From Candidatus Zhuqueibacterota bacterium (GTDB taxonomy: Bacteria; Zhuqueibacterota; Zhuqueibacteria; Residuimicrobiales; Residuimicrobiaceae), in NCBI GenBank assembly GCA_963169875.1, contig CAUJEL010000196.1, positions 1 to 33,574 of the forward strand: a DNA stretch of 33,574 bases, given 5' to 3'. The position numbers were made by a program, and so were the translations under genes. The notes below the pieces were generated by a model. It ran no database searches. It was not told the origin of the DNA and was given only the letters and a program-made list of their open reading frames with translations. Below, piece after piece: positions 17,759 through 25,900 of this stretch. The number at the start of each line of letters is the position of its first letter. The stretch's first letter is position 1.

Positions 17759-20065
17759 ATGAAAAAAAATCTGTATATTTTCAGTCTTATACTCTCCATC
17801 CTTGTGGCTGATAGGCCGCTTGTACAAGCTCAAGAACGGTTTTCAGCTTCCAGGGCATTTTCCTATATCGAGTCGTTATGCCGGCCTGAATTCGCCGGCC
17901 GCATGACCGGTCAACCCGGTGGACGCAAAGCCGCCGAGTGGATCGCCGCGCAGTTTTCCGCCTGGGGTCTGCAACCCGCCGGGGACGATGAATCCTTTCT
18001 CCAGCTTTTCCCGATGCTGGCTTCTTCACAAACCAGACGCGCAACAATGACCCTGAAAAATGGCGCCTTTGGAACGGTGGCGTATCAGGAGGGTAACGAT
18101 TTCACCGTCTACATCAATTCAGGTTCTGCAAAGGTTGCGGCTGAAGTTGTCTTTGCCGGATATGGCATCTGTGAGCCGGACAAGGGCTGGGATGATTTTG
18201 CCGGGATCGATGTGCGCGGCAAGATCATGCTCATCTATCGCGGTTTGCCATCGGGCAAATCCGATTGGGAGTTCGCCAATGAACGGGACTACAAGATGCG
18301 CATGGCGGCGGGCAAAGGTGCCGCAGCCCTTCTCATGCTGGAGCGGGGGGAGTGGCCCATTCGCGGCGGCACCATTCATGAGGCCGGCTACCAACCGCAA
18401 ATTGCGGCTGTGAATGTTTCCAGAAAGATGGTGCGGGATCTGTTTGCGGGAACCGCTAAAGATATGGATATCGTCCTGCGCGAACAGGCGAAGAAGCCAC
18501 AATCCATGCCATTGGCCAAGTGGATGCAGATCAACGTGTCCGTGGAGCGCCTTAAAACGGGTGTGGGAGAGAATGTCCTCGGCGTGCTGCAGGGCTCGGA
18601 TCCACAATTGAAGCGCGAGTATCTCGTCATTGGCGGGCATATGGATCATACCGGCCTCGGTCAGGACGGCAAGCTCTACGCCGGCGCCAATGATAATGCT
18701 TCCGGCACGGCGGTGGTCATGGAACTGGCGCGCATCTTCGCCGCTGCGCCGCAACGGCCCAAACGCTCTCTGATCTTTGCTGCTTTCGGTGGAGAGGAGC
18801 AAGGTCTGTATGGATCAAAATATTTCGCCTACCATCCCACCGTTCCTGTGGAGAATATAGTTGCCATGTTGAACTTCGACATGCAGGGCCATGGCGACGG
18901 CGGCGCCCGATTCGGCGGCCGGAATTATCTGCCCGAGATCATCGAACCCTGGGTGTCAAGTTTCTCCGACTCGGTTCGCGCCAGGACGCGCAGCGGCAGG
19001 GGGTGGGGCATGGGCGGTTCGGACCACGCTCATTTTGTCGAACAAGGCATTCCCGCTTTCGGCTTCGGTTCCAGCGGCGATCACTTGTTTTACCACAGAT
19101 TCGAAGACCTGCCTGCCAATATTAATACGGCTTCGCTGCAGGCGGTCGGCGATCGCGCGACGGAGATGGTAACGCACATCGCCCATCATCCGGAACCGCT
19201 GGATTGTCCACCCGGACTTTTCTTCCTGCGACACGGGGATCAGATCGCCTTCAATCCGGCAATGGATATCGTCGCAACGCAGGATTTGCAGCGAAAGCAA
19301 CTCATCTTGCAATTGCAAAAAAATGGTGTGCGCATGCTCGCCCTGCCTGTGCCTGGTACCGCCTCTTCAACCGTGCCATTATACGCGCGCCTGGACAGCA
19401 TCGGACAATTCATCAAGACCTCGAGTGCTACCTTTTTGCGTTATGAGAATGCCGGCTCCCTGGACCGGGCCGCTGCGGATGGCAAAATCGCTCTGGCCAC
19501 CATGCTGAAAGGCACGGCCGCTGTGCGGGAAACGCCGTTTCAGCTGCGCCAGCTCGTCCAGCTGGGCCTCAATTACATCGAGATCGATGCAACCGATCCC
19601 ATTTTCCAGGATGCTGCGATCAGCGCCCAGGGAATGACGCTGCTGCACTCTATCAAAGATGCGCCGGTGGTTCTTATGGTTTCCCGGGTTGATTCGCAGC
19701 AGATTTCAGCCCTGCGGCAAAATTTCACGGGACGCATTCTATGGTCATTGGACCTGCCCGCCGTGATCGCACAACAGGCAGCCGTCAAGAGGGCGCTTCA
19801 GGCTGATAAAACCTTGCTCAGCCTGCAAGTGACAGCCCAGGATGATCCTGATCAGCTTTCTGAGCTGGTTGATGCCCTGCCGCGGCAGCGGGTTCACCTC
19901 GACGTTCATGCGGATGTGGATTTTTCCGATGCAGCGCTGGAAAAGAAGGTAGAAATGTTGCAGGCATTTTATTTGTTGCGCTGTCATGTCAGCTCCGTTG
20001 AAATGACCTATAAGGAAATGGAGGGCTGGTGCGGCAGAAATTTGAAAGCCTTGCTGGCGCCGTAA
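17759..20065 (+). CDS. Exported M28 metallopeptidase with PA domain and a C-terminal degenerate M19-like domain
   Basis: 768 residues with a signal peptide (MKKNLYIFSLILSILVADRP, ending near LVQAQ). The protease core has the M28 zinc ligands: His294 in IGGHMDH, Asp312 in GANDNASG, Glu346/Glu347 in GGEEQG, Asp374 in LNFDMQG and His446 in LFYHRFED. A PA-type insert lies at about residues 125-250 (VVFAGYGICEP, DVRGKIMLIYRG). From about residue 482 the protein continues for 285 residues beyond a normal M28. There, RHGDQIAF, GSLDRAAADGKIALATMLKG and LRQLVQLGLNYIEI recall M19 renal dipeptidase strands, but the metal-binding Glu of the 'EG' motif is Lys583, so this part is probably inactive. Aminopeptidase action on peptides is the likely role. 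The ribosome binding site is weak. Confidence 0.82.
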   Translation: MKKNLYIFSLILSILVADRPLVQAQERFSASRAFSYIESLCRPEFAGRMTGQPGGRKAAEWIAAQFSAWGLQPAGDDESFLQLFPMLASSQTRRATMTLKNGAFGTVAYQEGNDFTVYINSGSAKVAAEVVFAGYGICEPDKGWDDFAGIDVRGKIMLIYRGLPSGKSDWEFANERDYKMRMAAGKGAAALLMLERGEWPIRGGTIHEAGYQPQIAAVNVSRKMVRDLFAGTAKDMDIVLREQAKKPQSMPLAKWMQINVSVERLKTGVGENVLGVLQGSDPQLKREYLVIGGHMDHTGLGQDGKLYAGANDNASGTAVVMELARIFAAAPQRPKRSLIFAAFGGEEQGLYGSKYFAYHPTVPVENIVAMLNFDMQGHGDGGARFGGRNYLPEIIEPWVSSFSDSVRARTRSGRGWGMGGSDHAHFVEQGIPAFGFGSSGDHLFYHRFEDLPANINTASLQAVGDRATEMVTHIAHHPEPLDCPPGLFFLRHGDQIAFNPAMDIVATQDLQRKQLILQLQKNGVRMLALPVPGTASSTVPLYARLDSIGQFIKTSSATFLRYENAGSLDRAAADGKIALATMLKGTAAVRETPFQLRQLVQLGLNYIEIDATDPIFQDAAISAQGMTLLHSIKDAPVVLMVSRVDSQQISALRQNFTGRILWSLDLPAVIAQQAAVKRALQADKTLLSLQVTAQDDPDQLSELVDALPRQRVHLDVHADVDFSDAALEKKVEMLQAFYLLRCHVSSVEMTYKEMEGWCGRNLKALLAP

Positions 20066-20202
20066 AAGCGCGCTCCACAGCGCGATCGTTTGCAGGATCG
20101 GCCTCTGGAGAGGTCTCCCGCAGGGCTATTTCAAGATAACTCATTCCACCGCTCCGCGTGGAAATTCCAGCAAGCTGCTCCTGCAGCCGGTCCGGTTGTT
20201 TT

Positions 20203-20265
20203 CCTCTGTGCCTCGGTGTCCCGGTGGTTCATCTTTATCATCACGGAGGCACGGAGACACTGAGG
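20203..20265. repeat. Dispersed intergenic repeat with imperfect dyad symmetry
   Basis: CCTCTGTGCCTCGGTGTC at the left and the reverse complement of the right side, CCTCAGTGTCTCCGTGCCTC, are imperfect copies, so the element can fold back on itself. It is related in wording to the repeat at 3347-3455. Confidence 0.5.
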
Positions 20266-20403
20266 GATTTACACCGTCACCCACGATTTACAGGAACGCT
20301 CTCCAGAGCTCGGGCCAGCCGGGATGCGGTATACTGTAAGGATGCGGAGATATGCCGGTTCCACAAGTCCTTAAGGCATGCCGCAACTTGTAGAAATTAA
20401 AAT

Positions 20404-20410
20404 AAAGAGG
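20404..20410 (+). promoter_or_regulatory. Ribosome binding site that sets a GTG start
   Basis: AAAGAGG lies 5 bases before GTG 20416 and 17 bases before the next in-frame ATG (20428), so the GTG is the likely start of the aminotransferase. Confidence 0.6.
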
Positions 20411-20415
20411 TTATT

Positions 20416-21639
20416 GTGAGCAGTAACATGCCGGACATGGCGGGTTCTGAACTCGCCGGACACTGGGGATTGCGCGACGATATCGCGTTCCTGAACCATG
20501 GCTCTTTCGGCGCCTGCCCCGGGGCGGTGCTGGAGATGCAGACTGAATACCGCCGCAGACTGGAGGCGAGTCCCTGGCGTTATCAGGTCATGGAAATGAC
20601 CATGGCGTATCACGAGTCGCTGGCCAGACTCGCAGATTTTATCGGTGCTGATTTTGAAGATGTAGTTTTCGTCCCCAATGCCACCCATGGCGTCAACACG
20701 GTTTTGCGCTCGCTGGATTTCAAACCCGGCGATGAACTGCTGACCAGCAATCACGATTATTTCGCCTGCCGCAACGCGCTCGAATTCACCGCACGTCGCA
20801 GTGGTGCAACCTTGAGAATTGCGCACATACCCTTCCCGCTGCGGCATCCTCAAGAAATCATAGACGCCCTGCTTGCGGCGGTCACACCGCGAACCCGGTT
20901 GGTGCTGATCGATCATGTCACCAGTCCCACCGGCCTCATCTTCCCGGTCAAGGAATTGGTGGAGGCGTTCTCAGCCCTGGGCATCGAGACGCTGGTGGAT
21001 GGCGCGCATGCACCGGGAATGATCCCCCTGGCGTTGCGTACACTGGGTGCCACCTATTACACTGGCAACTGCCACAAATGGATTTGTGCGCCCAAAGGAT
21101 CTGCATTCCTCTATGTCCGTAAAGAATGGCAAGGAGATATTCATCCCATGGCCATCAGCCATGTTGCGGCGGAAGTGCAGGCGCCTGTGTCCGCTTTTCA
21201 TCATGAATTTTTTTGGGCGGGAACCGTCGATACCAGCGCCTATCTCTGTGTGGGGCATGCTCTGGCGTTTATGGAAAAACTGGTCCCTGGAGGATGGCCC
21301 GAGATTATGCGGCGTAATCGCACCCTGACGTTGGCGGCACGACAGTTGCTCTGCGAGTCCCTGCACATTGCGTCCCCGTGTCCGGACGAAATGATCGGCA
21401 GCCTGGCTTCGTTGCCCGTTGCTGCGGCCGAATCAGTTCCGCAGCCGCTGCCCCCGTATTACGTGGAACCCCTTCAAGAGCAGCTCTTTCATGACTATCA
21501 AATCGATGTACCGGTAGTTTTTTATCCCCAGCCGCCGCAGCGCATTCTGCGCATCTCCGGGCAGCTATATAACGACCTGCGTCAATATGTGAGACTCGCC
21601 CGGGCCCTGATGGAACTGGGCATCAGCAATCGAGTCTAA
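20416..21639 (+). CDS. Class V PLP-dependent aminotransferase, isopenicillin N epimerase-like
   Basis: 407 residues starting at GTG. It is a fold type I PLP enzyme of the CefD/NifS-like branch: FLNHGSFGACP near the N-terminus, PNATHGVNTVLRS (phosphate loop), Asp195 and His198 in LVDGAHAPGM (cofactor ring), and the Schiff-base Lys221 in TGNCHKW. WAGTVDTSAYL (about 265-275) is typical of the epimerase-like subgroup. No signal peptide is seen, so it is cytoplasmic. Members of this subgroup include racemases, desulfurases and C-S lyases; the name 'isopenicillin N epimerase' is usually only homology, and no beta-lactam genes are near. Its stop codon overlaps that of the convergent SixA-like gene by 4 bases. 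Confidence 0.82.
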   Translation: MSSNMPDMAGSELAGHWGLRDDIAFLNHGSFGACPGAVLEMQTEYRRRLEASPWRYQVMEMTMAYHESLARLADFIGADFEDVVFVPNATHGVNTVLRSLDFKPGDELLTSNHDYFACRNALEFTARRSGATLRIAHIPFPLRHPQEIIDALLAAVTPRTRLVLIDHVTSPTGLIFPVKELVEAFSALGIETLVDGAHAPGMIPLALRTLGATYYTGNCHKWICAPKGSAFLYVRKEWQGDIHPMAISHVAAEVQAPVSAFHHEFFWAGTVDTSAYLCVGHALAFMEKLVPGGWPEIMRRNRTLTLAARQLLCESLHIASPCPDEMIGSLASLPVAAAESVPQPLPPYYVEPLQEQLFHDYQIDVPVVFYPQPPQRILRISGQLYNDLRQYVRLARALMELGISNRV

Positions 21640-22277
21640 CGGGTGAGCTTTTTAACCAGTCTTATCATATGCCGGGTGATCAGCTGTCGTTTGGCCAAGT
21701 CCAGCGAGAGGCCTGACTGCTGCAAAACTTCCTGAACTGCATGCGTCGTGGTGTGTGCGAGTTCCCTGGTTGATTCTTCCAACTTGTCTTTTTCGTCCGG
21801 AACCATCACCTCAAGCAAACGCGCCTTCTGCACATCAGTTTCCTGCCACCGGGTGATGGCAAAATCCAGCACCGCGAGTCCGCCGGTGGGCAAATGAAGT
21901 GTGTACTGCCCTGAGACCCGTGCGGCCAGGGTCTCGAACGCCGGATTATGGCCGGCCAGCAGCACAGCTTCCTGGTTGTCCTGCATTTTTTGCAGCAACG
22001 CAATCAAACCATCCGCATCACACGTGTAAATTTCCGCTTCGATTTTAATCTCATTTTCCGGGAAATTTATCTGGCGTGCGAAAAGCTGTGCGCTTTCGAA
22101 GGCTCTTTCTGCCGGACTGCTGGTGATGCAGGAAACCTGGTACCCCTTTTTAATAAATGCTTTGCCGATTTTGATAATCTGATGTATGCCACGGCTTTGC
22201 AGCTTTCGTTCAAAATCCGCCATTCCAGCAGACTGAATTTCCGCCTTGCCATGCCGCAGCAGATAGACGCGTTTCAT
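21636..22277 (-). CDS. sixA: SixA-type phosphohistidine phosphatase with a helical C-terminal extension
   Basis: 213 residues, start supported by AGGAGG 5 bases upstream. It belongs to the histidine phosphatase superfamily: Arg8-His9-Gly10 in LLRHGKAE (His9 is phosphorylated), Arg58 in SSPAERA and His110 in LAGHNP. SixA in E. coli removes phosphate from histidine of HPt domains in phosphorelays. SixA proteins are about 160 residues; here roughly 50 more (DEKDKLEEST onward) form a charged, helical tail not expected in the family. It is cytoplasmic and divergent from a histidine kinase gene 230 bases away, which makes a role in histidine phosphate signalling attractive, but this is inferred from position. 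It could also act on a small phosphorylated metabolite. Confidence 0.82.
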   Translation of the reverse strand: MKRVYLLRHGKAEIQSAGMADFERKLQSRGIHQIIKIGKAFIKKGYQVSCITSSPAERAFESAQLFARQINFPENEIKIEAEIYTCDADGLIALLQKMQDNQEAVLLAGHNPAFETLAARVSGQYTLHLPTGGLAVLDFAITRWQETDVQKARLLEVMVPDEKDKLEESTRELAHTTTHAVQEVLQQSGLSLDLAKRQLITRHMIRLVKKLTR

Positions 22278-22359
22278 CGTTCCTCCTGCAAACTATTCCA
22301 ACAGCCACCATTATTACAAAAAATAATGATTCTATTCAAGTTGTTTTTAGCGCCAGACC

Positions 22360-22375
22360 TGGCACGGGAATTGCT
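22360..22375 (+). promoter_or_regulatory. Consensus sigma-54 (RpoN) promoter of the histidine kinase gene
   Basis: TGGCACG-GGAA-TTGCT is an exact match to TGGCACG-N4-TTGCW, with GG at 22361-22362 and GC at 22373-22374. The start of transcription would be near 22386, leaving a leader of about 120 bases that includes a small hairpin (TATGCG 22410-22415 / CGCATA 22425-22430). The DNA just upstream is A+T rich (ATTATTACAAAAAATAAT), as expected where an IHF-like protein bends it. Confidence 0.82.
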
Positions 22376-22497
22376 TTTTGCGCATAACAAGGATATAACT
22401 CTCGCAGAGTATGCGTGATGAAGGCGCATATGTGGCGCTGGATGGATGAGACATGTGGCGAAGCAGGGACACGCTTTTCCCGCTAGTATTCTTGAGT

Positions 22498-22502
22498 GGA
22501 GA
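22498..22502 (+). promoter_or_regulatory. Ribosome binding site that sets the kinase start
   Basis: GGAGA lies 5 bases before ATG 22508. It overlaps the alternative in-frame GTG (22496), which has no site of its own. Confidence 0.6.
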
Positions 22503-22507
22503 ATGAT

Positions 22508-23857
22508 ATGTATATCGGCAGTGATGGAATTGACCGCCTGGATGATGATCCGACACGAGATGCGGAACGTATTCTCGAGAATTTTCTCGCACAATGGCAA
22601 AAAGAAAAGATGGCCAATGCGCTGCAAACGGCCCATGGCGAGGCAGACCTGTTGCCCCGGCTGGCCAAAATATATAACGTCATGGCCAATTCGACGGATA
22701 TGCGTGCTGTCATCGGCCAGATACTGGATGCGTGCGTTGAGTCCGTGCCTGCAGATCGCGTCATGCTGCTGCTGCGTAATCAGGATGGCAAACTGAATAT
22801 TTCCCTTACACGGGGTTTGGGCACGACGGATCAGCTGCTGCAAAATCATCGTGCCGTCATTCAACAGGTCATGCGCAACAAGGAGCCGCACGAGCTTCCT
22901 GTCGAGGAAGGACGTCCGCCAGAATCCACCTGCCGGAAATGGTTTTTCCCCATCATCGCTGATAAAAACCTCTCCGGCATTCTCTATGTGGAAGGGAAAC
23001 CGCAAAAAGAGGGACAGCACCTGGCCATCGCGCAGCTCTTTTCTGAATTGATCGCCCTGGCACTGCATCATTCACAGCTCGTTCAAGGGAAACAACTCCT
23101 GGCCGGTTATCTCAAGAATATGCAGGAGAGGGTCCTCCACTATGACAGGCTGGCGCTGCGCGGGCGATTGGCTGCGCCTGTCGGTCACGAACTTAATAAC
23201 TTGCTCACGGTCATCTCCGGGAACATCGAGTTGGCCAAGAGTTGGATGCAAAACAGCGAGAAAAGGGAAGAGATAGATGCCAGGTTCGATTTATTGCAGT
23301 CCGTGATCGCACATGCGAGTCAACTGGCACAGGGTCTGGTCAGCCACGCAGAACAAAACTCACAATACATCCGCTGCTCTCTGACCATTCTGACCCATGA
23401 GATTATCGAGCTGCTCAAACCGATTTATTCAAGGCGGGGCGCACAGATTAATTTTCAGTTTTCCGACAAGGTCCCGGATATACTCGCCTGTCCGGGGCAG
23501 ATACGGCAGATCCTCCACAATCTTTTGCTGAATACGCTGGAGGCGCGCGCTGATGTTGAGATCAATGTATCGGCATTGCTTGATGAGCAGGCACAACGCG
23601 TCAAGTTATTCATCAGCAATCAAGGCGTCGGACTCGACAAGAAAGACGTACAGGTACTATCGGCCACGAGTTTCACCGGCTCAGAGAGCGGAATCGGTCT
23701 TGGATTGCTCATCTGCCGGCAGATCGTTGAGGAACACGGCGGATCACTCAGTGTAGATACGGAGCCTGGAAAAGGCTGCACCTATGTCATCAGTCTGCCC
23801 CGGTACGGTGCAGAACGGCAGCTCTATTTTCGTAAAAAAATCAATCGCGAGGAATAA
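22508..23857 (+). CDS. Cytoplasmic GAF-domain sensor histidine kinase (NtrB-like core)
   Basis: 449 residues from ATG 22508. It has no membrane segment. A GAF-like domain (about residues 55-190: LAKIYNVMANSTDM, DRVMLLLRN, SGILYVEGKP) is followed by the phosphoacceptor helix with His227 in APVGHELNNLLTVISGNIEL, the N box with Asn338 and Asn342 in ILHNLLLNTLEA, and the G2 box ESGIGLGLLICRQIVEEHGG. In the G1 box the usual DxGxG reads NQGVG, so Asn371 replaces the Asp that contacts adenine. No response regulator gene is next to it. The sigma-54 promoter and the SixA-type phosphatase upstream suggest a sigma-54-dependent phosphorelay. The ligand of the GAF domain is unknown. Confidence 0.88.
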   Translation: MYIGSDGIDRLDDDPTRDAERILENFLAQWQKEKMANALQTAHGEADLLPRLAKIYNVMANSTDMRAVIGQILDACVESVPADRVMLLLRNQDGKLNISLTRGLGTTDQLLQNHRAVIQQVMRNKEPHELPVEEGRPPESTCRKWFFPIIADKNLSGILYVEGKPQKEGQHLAIAQLFSELIALALHHSQLVQGKQLLAGYLKNMQERVLHYDRLALRGRLAAPVGHELNNLLTVISGNIELAKSWMQNSEKREEIDARFDLLQSVIAHASQLAQGLVSHAEQNSQYIRCSLTILTHEIIELLKPIYSRRGAQINFQFSDKVPDILACPGQIRQILHNLLLNTLEARADVEINVSALLDEQAQRVKLFISNQGVGLDKKDVQVLSATSFTGSESGIGLGLLICRQIVEEHGGSLSVDTEPGKGCTYVISLPRYGAERQLYFRKKINREE

Positions 23858-23877
23858 GAAGCGCATTAGTCCATCCT

Positions 23878-24021
23878 TCAGGACATGTCGATAATAACAG
23901 ACAGCATTTGCTGCCCAACGATGCGCTCTTTATGCATCACTCCTGCGGCGCGGGCCGGCTCCGCAACCGCCTCCGGGCCGAGCTGATCGACAAGGACGAT
24001 ATCGACGAACGCAATGTCACC
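23878..24021 (-). other. Open frame continuing past the stop of the T9SS propeller gene (possible gene remnant)
   Basis: After the TAA of the minus-strand gene the same frame stays open for 47 more codons (DIAFVDIVLVDQLGPEAVAE..., ending IIDMS before TGA). It has a protein-like, GC-rich look but no start codon and no ribosome binding site after the TAA. It may be a relic of a lost gene or chance; I do not recognise it. The rest of the gap 23858-24021 shows nothing else. Confidence 0.25.
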
Positions 24022-25755
24022 TTATTTAATCAATACCATCTTTCGGGTTTGCACCATATCATCCGCCTTAAGCTGGATGACGTAAATGCCGCTCGGCGCT
24101 CCCTGTGCGTCCCATGCCATCTCATACTCTCCGCTGCTCCTGCGCTCATGCACCATCGTCTCGATTTCCCGGCCGCTCATATCAAACACTTTGAGTGAGA
24201 GATTGCAGTCATGCTGCAATGAGAAGCGAATTTTGGCAGATGCGTTGAACGGATTCGGGTAAATCGGATAGAGCGTCATATGATCCGGTTGAACCGTTCT
24301 TTGTGCGACGTTTGTCGATTGCTGACCATGAACCAGAAAGCCCATGATGTCCGATTTGCGATTTAACGCTGGATCTTCGTAGGTGAAGGCGACCAGAAAG
24401 CTGTTCGACTCAGGGCTATAGGCGACACCGACGAGACTGCCTTCATACTTGTCGCTGGAAACAAAGTACGGGATATTTTCGGTGTCAGTGACGGTCGCGG
24501 CGCGATCATCCGCTAGGAAGGTCATTTCATTTTTGGGTCCATGTACCCATAAACGCTGGCCATAGAGGTCCTGTTTCTGCCATTTATTGGTTCTCGGATC
24601 ACCCCACGCGACGAGAAATTCGTTATCAGTGCGATTATAGGCAATATCTGCCACACCCATAAAGTCGGTTTGCTGGCTGATGGAGTGGTTTGACAGGGCC
24701 GCCTGACTCAAATCCCCGGCCAGGTTGACATACCAGACCACATACTTGTCGTTTTCCTTTGTGAAGGCGATGCGCTGTCCCCAGAGATCATTGTCCTTGC
24801 GGTCCGGGGGACGAATGCCTTTCCAGATTACTTCCGCCTCACACCAGCCGATTTGTGACATGTAATTATCGGAATTGAACTGCACTTTGGCTTGCATACA
24901 ATCCGGGCCATTGCTGAATAGATCTGAGATCATGAATGGTGTGCCGTTGCTGATGGTCGAGGTCGACTTGCCATTAAAGGCTATCAATTTGCCCGTATGA
25001 TCAACGCGCTGGCCGAGAACCAATCCGGTGCTTGTCCCGTAAACGACCAGGAATTCGTTGATGATGGGGCTGTAGCTCACGTCCGCCACACTTTCGTCAT
25101 AGGCCGGGTTGGCGGCAACCATAAAATTTTGATTGCCGTCCGCCGGCGTGGGCGGGGGCAGGAGTTCGCCGGTGTCGCTGACCAATTGGCCGAACACATC
25201 GGCGCCGGTGAAGCTTTTGTTGGTTGGATCATTTCTGAAATCGCCCCAGACCACCAGATAGACCCTTTCACGCCAGTTAAAGGCCACAGAGCAGGTATAG
25301 ATGTTCGCGGGGTTTGAGCAGATGAGAAAGGTGTCATCTGCCTCCGCGTTCGCTGGATGATAAAACGTTCCCATCTGGGTTACGAAGATGCCGCGGATAT
25401 CGCCATTGTTGGGGTCGCGCCAATCCTCAAACACGACCAGAAACCGGCCCCAATAGGAATCATAGGCTAAATGTGGCCAATACTGATCGCCGGCAGTCGT
25501 ACAAATCGGGAAATTATCCCCGCGGGGTGTTCCATTGGATTCGATCAGTTGGCCGTAAATATCCGCGTTACCGTTGCGGTAATCTTCCCAGACGACCAAA
25601 AAAACACCCATGGTTGGGGAAAATTCAACCTGAGGCCATCCCGCCATGGACGTATCCACGTCTATGTTGAACATATCGGAATGTCCCTGGGCGAAGAGGT
25701 TGAGGGTTAAAAACAACAGGAGCAGCAGAGATACAAAGAGAAAGCGAGGTTTCAT
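24022..25755 (-). CDS. T9SS-exported propeller-like surface protein of unknown function
   Basis: 577 residues, with AAGGAG 7 bases before the ATG and a signal peptide (MKPRFLFVSLLLLLFLTLNLFAQ). The body is built of repeats of about 55-65 residues whose core is Y-x-x-x-x-x-x-F-L-V-V-W-x-D-x-R followed by D-I-Y-G-Q: FLVVWEDYR (52-60), FLVVFEDWR (105-113), YLVVWGDFR (166-174), FLVVYG (235-240) and later FLVAWGDPR with DLYGQ, and FLVAFTYED. Six or so such units suggest a beta-propeller. The last 85 residues are a T9SS sorting domain with a divergent motif (YPIYPNPFNASAKIRFSL, ending MVLIK). The likely place is the cell surface or outside; ligand and role are unknown. It is probably transcribed alone. 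Confidence 0.75.
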   Translation of the reverse strand: MKPRFLFVSLLLLLFLTLNLFAQGHSDMFNIDVDTSMAGWPQVEFSPTMGVFLVVWEDYRNGNADIYGQLIESNGTPRGDNFPICTTAGDQYWPHLAYDSYWGRFLVVFEDWRDPNNGDIRGIFVTQMGTFYHPANAEADDTFLICSNPANIYTCSVAFNWRERVYLVVWGDFRNDPTNKSFTGADVFGQLVSDTGELLPPPTPADGNQNFMVAANPAYDESVADVSYSPIINEFLVVYGTSTGLVLGQRVDHTGKLIAFNGKSTSTISNGTPFMISDLFSNGPDCMQAKVQFNSDNYMSQIGWCEAEVIWKGIRPPDRKDNDLWGQRIAFTKENDKYVVWYVNLAGDLSQAALSNHSISQQTDFMGVADIAYNRTDNEFLVAWGDPRTNKWQKQDLYGQRLWVHGPKNEMTFLADDRAATVTDTENIPYFVSSDKYEGSLVGVAYSPESNSFLVAFTYEDPALNRKSDIMGFLVHGQQSTNVAQRTVQPDHMTLYPIYPNPFNASAKIRFSLQHDCNLSLKVFDMSGREIETMVHERRSSGEYEMAWDAQGAPSGIYVIQLKADDMVQTRKMVLIK

Positions 25756-25900
25756 GATGGACTCCTTTTCGTCTTTGATCCTGATAACATGAGAAGGATA
25801 GGGCTTATATTTCAGAATAACGATTCAGCCGTAAAAAATCAAGCGAAAAATGAATAATAGTGACGAAAATCAGGGCCGTGAATGATCAGGGGATTTGACG

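Larger units (their letters stand above)
20066..20415. other. Gap between the M28 and aminotransferase genes
   Basis: A 350-base gap with no credible gene. A short hairpin (CGCGCT 20069-20074 / AGCGCG 20079-20084) lies right after the M28 stop but lacks a T-run, and a dispersed repeat is at 20203-20265. No promoter was recognised. Confidence 0.55.

Noticed and set aside
20416-21639. Beta-lactam biosynthesis gene (isopenicillin N epimerase)
   Set aside because: Only the fold and subgroup match; no synthetase, synthase or transport genes of such a pathway are near.
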